DNA of 64,000 bases from Microbacterium sp. zg-Y818 (GTDB taxonomy: Bacteria > Actinomycetota > Actinomycetes > Actinomycetales > Microbacteriaceae): assembly GCF_030246905.1 (NCBI RefSeq), contig NZ_CP126741.1, positions 1,550,001 through 1,614,000 on the forward strand, read 5' to 3'. Positions 45,282-54,658 of this stretch are shown piece by piece. The translations under genes and the position numbers were made by a program. Below the pieces are notes generated by a model that did not search any database, was not told where the DNA came from, and saw nothing but the letters and a program-made list of their open reading frames with translations. How positions within the stretch are numbered: position 1 is the first letter of the stretch; each line of letters begins with the position of its first letter.

Positions 45282-45962
45282 TCACGCTCGACGTCGGGCG
45301 CGACGCAGCCACTGCTCGACGCCGGCGACGTGCGCGGTGGCCAGGGACGAGGCCAGTTCCACGTCGTGTGTGGCGATCGCCTCGGCGATGGCGGCATGTT
45401 CGCGCAGGGTGCGCTCCACCGCCCCCGCCTCGGTGAGCCCACGCCACACCCGGGCTCGCACGGTCTGGCTGGTGAGACTCTCGACGAGACTCGCAAGATA
45501 GTGGTTGCCGCCCAGCGCGACGATGGCGCCGTGGAAGCGCAGGTCGTGCTCGACCAGCGTCTCGATGTCGGTGTCGGCGTCGACGGTGAGCAGCTCGGCC
45601 TCGAGCCGGGCGATGTCGGCCTCGTCGGCACGCTGGGCTGCGGCGCCTGTCGCGTGCGCTTCGAGCACGCGCCGAACCTGGAAGATCTCCAGCAGCGACG
45701 CGTCGTCGTGCATGTCCATGACGAAGGAGGTCGCCTCCAGCAGCAGGCTCGGATCCAGGCTCGTGACATACGTGCCGTCGCCGCGGCGCACGTCGAGCAC
45801 GCGGATCACCTCGAGCGCCTTCACCGCCTCGCGCATCGAATTGCGAGAGAGGCCGAGGCGCTCCGACAGCTCCTTTTCGGGAGGGAGACGGTCACCCGGA
45901 GCGAGCTCCCCCGAAACGATCATCGCCTTGATCTTCTCGATCGCCTCGTCTGTCACGGCCAT
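45282..45962 (-). CDS. GntR/FadR-type (FCD) transcriptional regulator
   Basis: A 226-residue regulator with an N-terminal winged helix (DRLPPEKELSERLGLSRNSMREAVKALEVI, about 27-56) and a C-terminal FCD ligand domain with metal-binding residues (HDLRFHGAIVALGGN, then REHAAIAEAIATHD). It is divergent from the fuconolactonase gene, with an inverted repeat between them that also occurs elsewhere in the fucose locus. It is the best candidate for the locus regulator, with a sugar acid or lactone as effector. Start at 45962 or 45971 is uncertain. Confidence 0.88.
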   Translation of the reverse strand: MAVTDEAIEKIKAMIVSGELAPGDRLPPEKELSERLGLSRNSMREAVKALEVIRVLDVRRGDGTYVTSLDPSLLLEATSFVMDMHDDASLLEIFQVRRVLEAHATGAAAQRADEADIARLEAELLTVDADTDIETLVEHDLRFHGAIVALGGNHYLASLVESLTSQTVRARVWRGLTEAGAVERTLREHAAIAEAIATHDVELASSLATAHVAGVEQWLRRARRRA

Positions 45963-45988
45963 GACACCCATCGTACGGGCGCAACCCT

Positions 45989-46003
45989 AGACATCCCATG
46001 TCC
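45989..46003. promoter_or_regulatory. Fucose-locus operator, site 1
   Basis: AGACATCCCATGTCC, an imperfect copy of the AGACATCCGATGTCT palindrome at 57282-57296. It lies between the divergent GntR regulator and fuconolactonase genes, next to the regulator's likely -10 (TAGGGT on the minus strand). Confidence 0.55.
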
Positions 46004-46016
46004 GCTGCGGATCCGG

Positions 46017-46022
46017 GATACT
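46017..46022 (+). promoter_or_regulatory. -10 element giving a leaderless fuconolactonase transcript
   Basis: GATACT lies 6 bases before the ATG at 46029, with no ribosome binding site at normal spacing. The predicted transcription start coincides with the start codon. Confidence 0.45.
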
Positions 46023-46028
46023 GGCGGG

Positions 46029-46856
46029 ATGCGCGTTCTCGACAGCCACCTGCACCTTTGGGATCCGGCGGTTCTGCGCTATGGGTGGCTCGAGGGCCGG
46101 CTCCTCGGACGTTTCAGTGTGGAAGAGCGTCGGGCGGCTCTCCTCGAAGCGCCCCCCGCCCGCCGATCGGCAGTGTTCGTACAGGCCGAGTGCGCCCCGG
46201 CGGACAGTCTGGCCGAGGTCGATTGGGTGTCGGGTCTCGCGGCGGATGCGGGGGTGCGCGGCATCGTCGCCCATCTGCCGATGGAGCACCACGAAGCCTC
46301 GCGGGAAGGGCTGAGCGCACTGCGGGGGCGCCGGCTCGTCGTCGGCGTGCGCCGTCTGCTGCAGGACGAGCCCGGCGGGCTGGCGACCTCACGGGAGTTC
46401 GTGGCGTCTGCGCGCGCGGTCGCCGAGGCGGGCCTTGCTTTCGACGCCTGCGTCCGGCACCCGCAGCTGCCCGACGTCGCCGCGTTCGCGGAGGCGGTGC
46501 CCGAGCTGACCGTCGTGCTGGACCACCTCGGCAAGCCCGACGTCTCGACCCTGCCGAGCGCAGGGTGGCGGGCCGACCTGCAGCGGCTGGCGGACCGGCC
46601 GGGCACCGCCTGCAAGCTCTCCGGGCTGCCCGCGGAGTGCTCGACCGACTGGACGGCGGCCCAGCTCACCCCGTTCCTCGATGCCGCGCTGGCCGCATTC
46701 GGCCCCGAGCGACTGCTCTTCGGAGGCGACTGGCCCGTCTCGTGGCCCTACGCACGGTGGGAGCGCTTCGTCACAGAGTGGGCACAAGACGCCGCCCCCG
46801 GCCACGTCGACGACATTCTCTGGGCCAACGCCGAGCGGATCTACCGCCTGGCCTGA
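46029..46856 (+). CDS. Amidohydrolase, probable L-fuconolactonase
   Basis: A 275-residue metal-dependent hydrolase of the amidohydrolase-2 (TIM barrel) family. Motifs are DSHLHLWDP at the N terminus, LDHLGKPD, CKLSGLP and LLFGGDWPVS near the C terminus, which match L-fucono-1,5-lactone or L-rhamnono-lactone hydrolases. In the fucose oxidation pathway it would open the lactone made by fucose dehydrogenase. The other pathway enzymes are not in this window. Fucose specificity is inferred from the neighbouring GH29 genes. Confidence 0.82.
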   Translation: MRVLDSHLHLWDPAVLRYGWLEGRLLGRFSVEERRAALLEAPPARRSAVFVQAECAPADSLAEVDWVSGLAADAGVRGIVAHLPMEHHEASREGLSALRGRRLVVGVRRLLQDEPGGLATSREFVASARAVAEAGLAFDACVRHPQLPDVAAFAEAVPELTVVLDHLGKPDVSTLPSAGWRADLQRLADRPGTACKLSGLPAECSTDWTAAQLTPFLDAALAAFGPERLLFGGDWPVSWPYARWERFVTEWAQDAAPGHVDDILWANAERIYRLA

Positions 46857-46909
46857 GTGGGCACGCCGGACGTAGGCGCGGGCCCCACAGTCCGTCTGCA
46901 GCGGGCGGA

Positions 46910-47650
46910 TCAGCCCCGCGGCGGGCGTGCCGCAGCAACGGCGGCGGCAACGACCGTCGCATCGGTGACGTCGTGACCGGCCGTGCCGCCGCCGGGACCC
47001 GCCGATGCGCCCAGCCCGGCGCGAGCGCGGGCAGACAGATGCACGGCGTCGACACCGGATGCCAGGATCGCGGGAATGTCGGCAGGGGTCACTCCCCCGC
47101 CGGCCATGACCTCCATGGCGCCGCCGACGCGAGTCACGTGGGCCGCGAGCCGCTCGACGCCGTCGATGCTGCGCAGCGCGCCACCCGAGGTGAGCACCCG
47201 GTCGACCCCTTCGGCCAGCAGCGCATCGAGCACCTCGTCCGGGTGCGCACTGGCATCGATCGCGCGGTGAAACGTCACCGTCGCGTCGCCCGCCGCCGCA
47301 CGCCAACGCTGCAGCGCCGCGCGGTCGACGAGTCCCGCCTCGTCCAGGGCCCCCACCACGACGCCGCCCGCACCGCAGGCGACGATCGCGCGCACATCGG
47401 CAGCCACCACGGCGATCTCGTCGGCGTCGTACACGAACCCTCCGCCGCGGGGCCGTACCAGGACGTTCACCCGCTCACCGCCGACCGCGTCGCACACCGC
47501 CTCCACCAGGGCGAGCGACGGCGTGAGCCCGCCGACCTCGAGGGCCTGGCAGAGCTCCAGCCGATCCGCGCCGGCGGCGATCGCGCTGCGGGCGCCCGCA
47601 GCGCTCTGCACGGCGATCTCGACCGCAGCGGTCCCGAAAGCGGGCGTCAC
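46910..47650 (-). CDS. cutC: CutC family protein
   Basis: A 246-residue TIM-barrel protein of the CutC family (VEIAVQSAAGARSAIAAGADRLELCQALEVGGLTPS is represented at its N terminus in shorter motifs: GADRLELCQ, GGLTPS; then FHRAID, VLTSGG and VMAGGGV). CutC was named for copper tolerance but its biochemical role is unsettled, and in many genomes it lies in sugar operons. The GTG start overlaps the fucosidase stop (GTGA). It is the last gene of the seven-gene operon and converges with the fuconolactonase gene. Confidence 0.87.
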   Translation of the reverse strand: MTPAFGTAAVEIAVQSAAGARSAIAAGADRLELCQALEVGGLTPSLALVEAVCDAVGGERVNVLVRPRGGGFVYDADEIAVVAADVRAIVACGAGGVVVGALDEAGLVDRAALQRWRAAAGDATVTFHRAIDASAHPDEVLDALLAEGVDRVLTSGGALRSIDGVERLAAHVTRVGGAMEVMAGGGVTPADIPAILASGVDAVHLSARARAGLGASAGPGGGTAGHDVTDATVVAAAVAAARPPRG

Positions 47651-48990
47651 GAGGTCACCGTGAGGGCGACGGCGGCCTCGCCGCGCAGGGCGTCGGGCAC
47701 GATGGCATCCACCCGCCCGTCCGCACGCTGGTCCACGACCACCTCGGTGCCGTCGGCCCATCGCGCGTGGCCGTTCGACAGCTCGGTTGGCAGGTCGATG
47801 CTGCCTGCGGACGGGTCCAGTGCGATCACATGCACCGCGCCGGGAGAGGTGGTGTAGGCACGGGGCGCGCCCGTCTCCTCGAAGGCGCGGATCCACGGCC
47901 GCGTGCCGTAGACGGCGCCGCGGTCGCGACGCAGCCACGTGCCGAGCTCGCGCATGGCCTGCAGCTGCAGGTCGGGAATCGAGCCGTCGGCCCGAGGGCC
48001 GACGTTGATCAGCAGGTTGCCGTTCTTGGACACCACGTCGGCGAGCAGCCGGATGAGCGCGTGGCCCGACAGCGAGTGCCCGGCATCCTCTGCCTGGTTG
48101 TAGCCGAACGAGTACCCGAGGCCCCGGGTGGATTCCCAGGGGGTGTCGAGCACCTCGCCGACGTGGGTGTACTCCCGGGTGAGAAAGCCGTGGCGCGGCA
48201 CACCCCAGCGGTCGTTGATGACCCCGTCCGGCACCTTGTCGAAGTAGCGGCCCAGAAGCGCCGCCAGCCCGTGGTCCGCCGCGCCCTTTCCGCCGTCGGG
48301 CCACTCGATGTCGTTCCACAGCACGTCCGGCGAGAAGCGCTCGACGAGTTCGTCGAGCTGCGCCGCCGAGTAGCGAGAGAACCACTCGTCGTGCCGGCGG
48401 AACCGGAACAGATCGGTGTCGCTCTCGATGGGCGGGAAATCGCTCACATGCCAGTCCAATGCACCGGAGTAGTACACCCCGAATCGCGCGCCGGCGCGAC
48501 GGGTGGCGTCGTGGAACTCGGCGATCAGGTCGCGGCGCGGGCCGCGACGCGCGGCGTTGAACCCGGTCGTCGCGGTGTCCCAGAGACAGAACCCGTCGTG
48601 GTGCTTGGTGGTGGGGACCACGTACTTCGCGCCCGCACCGACCAGCTCCCCGACGAACGCATCCGCGTCGAATCCGCCGGCGTCCCACCGGTCGGCAAGG
48701 TCCTCGTAGCTCGTGCCGGTGCCGTAGATCTGCTGATGGCGCCGCCACGTGGGGCTGCCGGCGATGCGCACCGTGTTGGCGTACCACTCGGCGTACTGGT
48801 GGTGCCCGTAGGCGTCCTCGACGGGAACGCCCCCGGGCGGGTGGGCAGGCGCCCACGCGGGCACCGAGTAGAGCCCCCAGTGCACGAAGAAGCCGAGCTT
48901 GGCGTCGCGGTACCACTCGGGCACCGTGGCATCGGGGTACTGCGGGGCGGCGTCCCCGAAGTCGGGGCCGGTGCGTGTCTCGAAGTTCAT
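47647..48990 (-). CDS. GH29 alpha-L-fucosidase (operon copy)
   Basis: A 447-residue glycoside hydrolase family 29 enzyme without a signal peptide, so probably cytosolic. Features are EWYRDAKLGFFVHWGLYSVP, TTKHHDGFCLWDT, DVLWNDIEWPD with the probable nucleophile Asp, and NGNLLINVGPRADGSI. It would remove terminal L-fucose from imported oligosaccharides. The start overlaps the M81 gene (ATGA). It differs clearly from the second GH29 at 55980, so the two may split linkage specificity. Confidence 0.92.
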   Translation of the reverse strand: MNFETRTGPDFGDAAPQYPDATVPEWYRDAKLGFFVHWGLYSVPAWAPAHPPGGVPVEDAYGHHQYAEWYANTVRIAGSPTWRRHQQIYGTGTSYEDLADRWDAGGFDADAFVGELVGAGAKYVVPTTKHHDGFCLWDTATTGFNAARRGPRRDLIAEFHDATRRAGARFGVYYSGALDWHVSDFPPIESDTDLFRFRRHDEWFSRYSAAQLDELVERFSPDVLWNDIEWPDGGKGAADHGLAALLGRYFDKVPDGVINDRWGVPRHGFLTREYTHVGEVLDTPWESTRGLGYSFGYNQAEDAGHSLSGHALIRLLADVVSKNGNLLINVGPRADGSIPDLQLQAMRELGTWLRRDRGAVYGTRPWIRAFEETGAPRAYTTSPGAVHVIALDPSAGSIDLPTELSNGHARWADGTEVVVDQRADGRVDAIVPDALRGEAAVALTVTS

Positions 48991-50564
48991 GCGCGGACCT
49001 CCTCGCCGCGTCGGCGGGTGACGAGGGCTGCCAGGTCCGGCTCGCCCTCGGTGACGTCGAAGGGGTAGACCCCCGGGCGCAGCCTCGAGTGCCCGAGCCG
49101 CAGCAGATCCTGATCGACCCCGCCGGGCGTCAGCGCGATCGTCCATCCGGCGGCCAGGTCGTACAGCTCCGGCTCCAGGTAGCCGATCTTCACGATCACG
49201 ATGTCGGCGGAATGCGGATCGAGCCCCAGCATGCGGAAATCGTCGAGATGGTGGAAGGGCTTGCGTCGCTCGGTCACGATGGCGTGCACGGCTCCGGAGC
49301 GCACCACGACCTGGGTGCCCGCAACCGGGTCGCCGGGCGTCACCGAGAAGACCTCGCCGGTGATCTCAACGGGTCCGCGGGGGCCGGCATCCACCCGACC
49401 GCCCACCGAAAGCGTCACCGTCGCTCCGACGCCGGCAGATGCCGCGGCGCCCACGGCGGCGGGATCGAAGACCGATGCGACGAGCACCGTCTTTGCGGGG
49501 TCTCGGAGGTCCGGCCGCTCGAGCAGACGGCCGAGGGTCCACGAGACGTCGCCGGCGCCGCCGGCGGTCGGGTTGTCGCCGGAGTCCGAGATGACGTACG
49601 GGCGCGGGGCGCCGTCGGCCAGGGCCTCGTCCAGCGCCTCGTCGAGGCTTGCCGTGGGGCCGACGAAGGCGAAGTCTGCGCGCACGTCCCAATAGCGCCG
49701 CGCGATGCGCTCGGCCTCGCGGGCGATCACCGCACCGTCGTCGCCGGTCACGATCACCGTCGCGTGGCACCGGGGCTCGTCCGCCCACGCGTAGCCCACC
49801 CAGACGGCGGCGTCGAGCACACCGTCGAGCTCCTCGACCTCGGGGACGAGCGCGTACACCGACCGGGCCGGATCGATGCGGGTGCTCGTCTTCTCCCCCG
49901 GCAGCAGCACCGGAACCCGCACCCACGCCTTCAGTGGCCGGCGGGCGTCGGGATCGGCGCCGTGCGGCCCCCGCAGACGCGCGAGCAGGTTGTGCACCGC
50001 GCGCTGCTTGGTGTTCATCCAGTCCTCGTGGGGTGCCATGCGGTAGCAGGTCAGCAGGTCGACGGTGTCGAACAGTGCATCCGAGACGTTGCCGTGCAGG
50101 TCCATCGACGTCGACACCAGCGTGTCGGGACCGAGTGCCTCCCGCACGGCGAGCGCGAGGTCACCCTCGGCGTCGTCCATGCCGACCACGCTCATCGCCC
50201 CGTGGATGTCGAAGAAGAACGCGTCGAACGGTCCCTGGGCGCGGATGCCGTCGACGATCGCGCGCTTCATGCGTGCATAGGTCTGCGGCGCGACCGCGCC
50301 GCCGGGAAGCGAACGGCCGTGTGTCAGAGGCACCCACTCCGCCGCGTCGCGCAGCTGCTCCCCCTCGGCGAGGAACGGATAGTAGGCCAGCAGCTCGGCG
50401 CCGCTGCGGATCGTGAAGGCTTCATCGCCCGAGACGTGCGGCGAGAAGGTGCTCGATTCGATGGAGATGCCGCCGATGCCGATGCGCGGGCGCTCGAGGC
50501 CGTCGCGGTGCACCGGATCGAGGGCACCCTTCCATACGCGGTCGGGGTCAGGACGCGATGCCAC
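48987..50564 (-). CDS. M81-family metallopeptidase (MlrC-like)
   Basis: A 525-residue protein of peptidase family M81, whose studied member MlrC cleaves linearised microcystin. N-terminal motifs GGISIESSTFSP, DIHGAM and DLHGN carry the expected zinc ligands; the C-terminal MlrC_C domain has DSGDNPTAGGAGD. No signal peptide is visible. The GTG start overlaps the ROK kinase end by 17 bases. M81 in a fucosidase operon is unusual and the substrate is unknown; a peptide- or amide-linked glycan fragment is a possibility. Confidence 0.85.
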   Translation of the reverse strand: MASRPDPDRVWKGALDPVHRDGLERPRIGIGGISIESSTFSPHVSGDEAFTIRSGAELLAYYPFLAEGEQLRDAAEWVPLTHGRSLPGGAVAPQTYARMKRAIVDGIRAQGPFDAFFFDIHGAMSVVGMDDAEGDLALAVREALGPDTLVSTSMDLHGNVSDALFDTVDLLTCYRMAPHEDWMNTKQRAVHNLLARLRGPHGADPDARRPLKAWVRVPVLLPGEKTSTRIDPARSVYALVPEVEELDGVLDAAVWVGYAWADEPRCHATVIVTGDDGAVIAREAERIARRYWDVRADFAFVGPTASLDEALDEALADGAPRPYVISDSGDNPTAGGAGDVSWTLGRLLERPDLRDPAKTVLVASVFDPAAVGAAASAGVGATVTLSVGGRVDAGPRGPVEITGEVFSVTPGDPVAGTQVVVRSGAVHAIVTERRKPFHHLDDFRMLGLDPHSADIVIVKIGYLEPELYDLAAGWTIALTPGGVDQDLLRLGHSRLRPGVYPFDVTEGEPDLAALVTRRRGEEVRA

Positions 50565-51510
50565 GGTTGTTCTCGCTTTCGGTCGACGGGGATGAAAAGG
50601 GTGAGGCGACGAGCGCCGCAGCGCCGAGCACCACGGCATCCGAGCGCAGCGCACCGGGCACGATGCGCAGCGGCACTCCCGAGACGGGCGGGTCGGTGGC
50701 AAGCGTGCTCTGGACCGCCGGCTCCAGGAGGTCCCAGGCGCCGACGACGCCGCCGCCGACCACCGCGAGGGGCAGATCGACGAGTGTGGCCGCGGACACA
50801 CAGGCCAGCGCGACGGCTCTCCCCGCGTCGGCGAAGACCGCCAGTGCGTCGGGGTCGCCCGCGCGCGCCCGCTGGGCGACGACACGCGCCGATTCCACGG
50901 GGCTGCCGGTCGCCGCCCCATAGCGCCGCGCGATGGAGGTGCCAGAGGCGATCGTCTCCAGGTGGCCGGTGAGTCCGCATGTGCACGGCAGATCGCCGTA
51001 GCCGGGCGTGTGCCCGATCTCACCGGCGGCCCCGTGCGGACCGTGGCGCAGCCGCCCGCCCAGCACCAGCGCGCCGCCGACGCCGGTGCCCAGCATGACT
51101 CCCAGCACATCCGACCCGCGCGCGGCGCCCCAGGCCCGCTCGCCGAGGAGGAACGCGTTCACGTCGTTCTCCACCTTCACCGGCAGCGACAGCCGAGCGG
51201 ACAGGCGCTCGCCCAGGGCAAAGCCCGCCCAGTCGGTGAACGTGTCGGATGCCGCGCGGATCGTGCCCGTGTCGGGGTCGACCACCCCCGCGGCCCCGAC
51301 GCCGACCGCGTCGGCGCGCACACCGGAAGACCCGTACATCTCCTCCACCATGCAGGCGGCGGCCTCGCTCATGGCCGCCCCGCCCTCGCGCGCCGGCGTG
51401 CCCCGCGTCGCCCGGGCGATCACCGTCCCGTCTGCGGCGATGAGCACGGCGGCGGTCTTCGTGCCGCCGATGTCGATGCCCGCGACGACGCGACCGTTCG
51501 CCGCGCTCAT
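50548..51510 (-). CDS. ROK-family sugar kinase
   Basis: A 320-residue ROK kinase with ATP motif DIGGTKTAAVLI, sugar-binding ENDVNAFLLGE, GTGVGGALVLGG and the zinc motif PCTCGLTGHLET. In the zinc motif the usual third Cys is His. No helix-turn-helix is present, so it is an enzyme rather than a repressor. It would phosphorylate a hexose or amino sugar freed by the operon's hydrolases. It is coupled by ATGA to the permease gene. Confidence 0.88.
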   Translation of the reverse strand: MSAANGRVVAGIDIGGTKTAAVLIAADGTVIARATRGTPAREGGAAMSEAAACMVEEMYGSSGVRADAVGVGAAGVVDPDTGTIRAASDTFTDWAGFALGERLSARLSLPVKVENDVNAFLLGERAWGAARGSDVLGVMLGTGVGGALVLGGRLRHGPHGAAGEIGHTPGYGDLPCTCGLTGHLETIASGTSIARRYGAATGSPVESARVVAQRARAGDPDALAVFADAGRAVALACVSAATLVDLPLAVVGGGVVGAWDLLEPAVQSTLATDPPVSGVPLRIVPGALRSDAVVLGAAALVASPFSSPSTESENNRGIAS

Positions 51511-52430
51511 CGGCCGCCCAGCCCGGCCATGGCGATGCCCTTGACGAGATGCTTCTGCAGGACGATCACCAGCAGAGTCGTCGGGATCATCGAGATGATC
51601 GCCGCCGCCATCTGCAGGTCCCAGCGGGTGCCGGTGAGGCCCGAGAAGCTGGCCAGTCCCACCGGCAGCGTGCCGAGCGAGGCGTAGTCCACCGTGACGA
51701 TCAGCGGCCACAGGTAGCTGTTCCAGAAGGACAAGAACGTGAACACCGACAGCACCGCCACGGCGGATTTCGACAGCGGCAGGATGATCTGCAGGAAGGT
51801 GCGAACGGGCCCGGCACCATCCACACGGGCCGCCTCTTCGAGTTCGAAGGGGATGCCGCGGAAGAACTGGCGCATCAGGAACGTGCCGAACGCGGTGAAG
51901 GCGAAGGGCAGGATGAGCGCCTGGTAGGTGTTGACCCACCCGAACCACTGCATGACCTGGAACATGGGGATCACGAGCACCTCTGCCGGCACCATGAGGG
52001 TGGCCAGGAACAGCAGGAAGACGGCATCCCGACCCTTCCACCGCAGACGGCCGAAGGCGTAGCCGGCGGTCGTCGACACGATCAGCACGACCAGCGTGCC
52101 GGCGACGGCGACGAACAGCGAGTTGCCGATGTAGGTCCAGAACGGTCCGTAGGCGAAGACCTCGGCGAAGTTGCCCCACTTGATCTGCGAGCCGATGAGG
52201 GTCGGCGGCATCGAGAAGATCTCGATGTTGGGCTTGAGTGCCGAGAAGAAGGCGTACACCAGCGGCGCGACGAACACCGCGGCGGCCAGATAGACGAAGA
52301 CGTGGGCGATGACCAGCCGCACACGTTCGCCGCGCGTGCGGGCGATCGCCCCGCGGCGGCCGGTCTCCTCGCGGACGAACTCATCGTCGGTTCCCAGGAG
52401 CAGAGTGCGGGTCTCGGTTTCAGTGCTCAT
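51507..52430 (-). CDS. Carbohydrate ABC transporter permease (MalG type)
   Basis: A 307-residue inner-membrane permease with six predicted helices and the EAA loop EEAARVDGAGPVRTFLQIILPLSK, written in pieces: EEAARVDGAG then ILPLSK. The long charged N-terminal region is cytosolic. It pairs with the permease at 52420 and the binding protein at 53371. No ATPase gene is in the locus, so a shared MsiK-like ATPase is probably used, as is common in actinobacteria. Confidence 0.93.
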   Translation of the reverse strand: MSTETETRTLLLGTDDEFVREETGRRGAIARTRGERVRLVIAHVFVYLAAAVFVAPLVYAFFSALKPNIEIFSMPPTLIGSQIKWGNFAEVFAYGPFWTYIGNSLFVAVAGTLVVLIVSTTAGYAFGRLRWKGRDAVFLLFLATLMVPAEVLVIPMFQVMQWFGWVNTYQALILPFAFTAFGTFLMRQFFRGIPFELEEAARVDGAGPVRTFLQIILPLSKSAVAVLSVFTFLSFWNSYLWPLIVTVDYASLGTLPVGLASFSGLTGTRWDLQMAAAIISMIPTTLLVIVLQKHLVKGIAMAGLGGR

Positions 52431-53325
52431 AGTGCACCCACTTCCGCTGAGCGGCGAACTGCATGCCGGTGATGGCGATGATGATCGCGAAGAGGATCCA
52501 GGCCGCCGCTGCGGCGAGCCCGAGATCGCCGAACGTGAACCCTTGCTCCCAGATGAACATCACGAGGGGCTTCGTGGCGTTGCCCGGCCCGCCCCCGGTG
52601 AGCAGCTGCGGCTGCGCGAAGACCTGCAGTGAGGTGATCATCGTCATGATCGTGGCGAAGAATATGGCAGGCGAGATCATCGGGATCATGACGCTCCACA
52701 CGAGCCGGAACCCCCTCGCGCCGTCGATGCTCGCGGCTTCCAGCACGCTGTCGGGCAGCTGCTCGAGGGCGGCCGAGAAGATCAGCATGTTGTAGCCGAG
52801 CCCTTGCCACACGCTCATCGCGACGACCATCATCATCGCCCAGAAGGGATCGGCGAGGAAGTTGGGCAGACCGACCCCGAACCAGCCCTGGGCGATGCCG
52901 TTGAACAGGCCTTGCGGCTGCAGCATCATCTTCCACACCAGGACGTTCGCCACCATCGGCACGACGACCGGAATGAAGAACAGCACCCGCAGTGCGCCGC
53001 GGCCGCGGATGCGAGGGCCCAGGCCGATCGCCAGCACGAGCGAGAGCGCGACGCTCAGCGGCACGTACAGCAGCGTGTAGACGGCGGAGTTCCGAAGCGC
53101 CGGCCAGAAGTCGGGGCTCGCGGTGAACAGAGTCGCGTAGTTGTCGGCGCCTGTGAAGGTGCGCTCACCGAAGGTCGGCCAGTCGAAGACGCTCATCACG
53201 ATCGACAGCCCGACAGGCACGATCGTGAACAGGGCGAGGCCCACCAGGGCTGGGCTTGCAAAGCCCAGCGCCTGGCGGGTCTCGACCCTGGCGAGCGACC
53301 CGCGACGTTTCGTCGTGGTCGTCAT
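52420..53325 (-). CDS. Carbohydrate ABC transporter permease (MalF type)
   Basis: A 301-residue permease with six predicted helices and an EAA loop (EAASIDGARGFRLVWSV, then MIPMISPA). It overlaps the MalG-type gene by 11 bases and lies 45 bases after the binding-protein gene. The basic N terminus (TTTTKRRGSLARVETRQ) is cytosolic. Confidence 0.93.
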   Translation of the reverse strand: MTTTTKRRGSLARVETRQALGFASPALVGLALFTIVPVGLSIVMSVFDWPTFGERTFTGADNYATLFTASPDFWPALRNSAVYTLLYVPLSVALSLVLAIGLGPRIRGRGALRVLFFIPVVVPMVANVLVWKMMLQPQGLFNGIAQGWFGVGLPNFLADPFWAMMMVVAMSVWQGLGYNMLIFSAALEQLPDSVLEAASIDGARGFRLVWSVMIPMISPAIFFATIMTMITSLQVFAQPQLLTGGGPGNATKPLVMFIWEQGFTFGDLGLAAAAAWILFAIIIAITGMQFAAQRKWVHYEH

Positions 53326-53370
53326 TGCACTGCTCTCTTGCTCAGGAAGAAGGGTTCGCAGAGAACCGGG

Positions 53371-54633
53371 TCAGTTGCCGAACTGCGCCTGGGCGCTTTC
53401 GAGCATGTCGGCCATCGTCGTCTGACCGCTGTAGACGCTGACGAGGTTGGGCTGGATGTAGCTCTCGAGCTTCGCCCAGTTCTGCGTCATGTACATCGGC
53501 ACGGTCGAGGCGAACGCCGACTCGAAGACGCTCTTGACGTGGTCGCGGTACTTCTCGTCGATCGACTCGAAGTACAGCGGCTGCGACTCGATGCGCGCCG
53601 GGTACGAGCGGCCGGACGATGCGATGTAGTCCTGCGCGTCCTTGCTCAGCAGCGACCCCAGCACCTTCAGCGCCTCTTCGGGGTGCTCGCATGTCGCGGA
53701 GATGCCGTACCCGGAACCCAGGATCGGACCGGCGTTGCCGTTCTCTCCCGTCGGCAGCGGCGCCATGCCGGCCGCGAAGCCGGACTCGTTCTCCAGGTAG
53801 CCGACCGCGTTCCAGGTGCCGTCGACCGCCATGGCGGCGTTGCCACCGGTGTACTGCGTCTCACCCCAGCCCGTGTCGGACGCCGAAGCCACCGGGGCTG
53901 CGACGCCCAGGTCGGTGACCAGGCCCGCGAACCACGATGCGGCCTCGACGAACTCCGGGGCGTCGATGCGCAGCGCGCCGTCCTCGGATGCCGGCTGCGT
54001 GCCCGACTTCGCGATCGGAAGCGACATCCACTGGTACCCGCCCATGCCCATGCCGAAGCCGTACTTGCCGTCGGCGGTGGCGGAGGTGGCGATCTGCTCG
54101 AAGTCGTCGAACGTCCAGCCGATCTCGGGCGTCGCAGCACCGGAAGCCGAGAGGAGGTCCTGGTTGTAGTAGACGAGCATCGTGGCGACATCGAACGGCA
54201 TGCCGTAGAGCTCGCCTTCGAAGCTCATGATGCCGTCGGCGCCCGGGTTGAAGTCCGCAAGGTCGAGACCCGCGGTGGTGAGGTCCTCGTCGGAGAGGGC
54301 GCGGAAGCCTGCGGTGTACCCACCCAGCTGCGCGCCGCTCATGCCCGTGATGCAGGCCATGTTGCCGCTGGCCATGTTGGTCGTGAGCTTCGTGAAGAAG
54401 TCGCCCCACGGAGCGGTCTGCAGCTTGATATTCACGTCGGGGTTCTGCTCCTGGGCGATGGCCACCTGCGCCTCCAGCGCCTCGGTGTCCGACTCGCTGC
54501 CGGCCCACATGTCCACGACGATGGTGGGCTTGTCGCCGTCGGATCCACCGGCGTCGGATCCGCCCGCACATCCCGTCAGCACCAGGGCCACACCGGTGGC
54601 CGCAGCCACCCCGCCCATGCGCATTCTGTTCAT
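53371..54633 (-). CDS. Extracellular solute-binding lipoprotein (family 1)
   Basis: A 420-residue sugar-binding lipoprotein. The signal peptide [19 protein letters not shown] ends in the lipobox LTGC, followed by a Gly/Ser/Asp linker. The mature protein has the family-1 fold ([19 protein letters not shown] start; [22 protein letters not shown]). The ATG at 54633 has AGGAGG 5 bases upstream. First gene of the fucosyl-glycan import operon; the oligosaccharide bound cannot be read from the sequence. Confidence 0.93.
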   Translation of the reverse strand: MNRMRMGGVAAATGVALVLTGCAGGSDAGGSDGDKPTIVVDMWAGSESDTEALEAQVAIAQEQNPDVNIKLQTAPWGDFFTKLTTNMASGNMACITGMSGAQLGGYTAGFRALSDEDLTTAGLDLADFNPGADGIMSFEGELYGMPFDVATMLVYYNQDLLSASGAATPEIGWTFDDFEQIATSATADGKYGFGMGMGGYQWMSLPIAKSGTQPASEDGALRIDAPEFVEAASWFAGLVTDLGVAAPVASASDTGWGETQYTGGNAAMAVDGTWNAVGYLENESGFAAGMAPLPTGENGNAGPILGSGYGISATCEHPEEALKVLGSLLSKDAQDYIASSGRSYPARIESQPLYFESIDEKYRDHVKSVFESAFASTVPMYMTQNWAKLESYIQPNLVSVYSGQTTMADMLESAQAQFGN

Positions 54634-54658
54634 CCATGCCTCCTGGCAATTCGTGTCG

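Noticed and set aside
46857..46909. Terminator between fuconolactonase and cutC
   Set aside because: Only weak 5-bp pairings (GTGGG/CCCAC) could be found, too poor to call.
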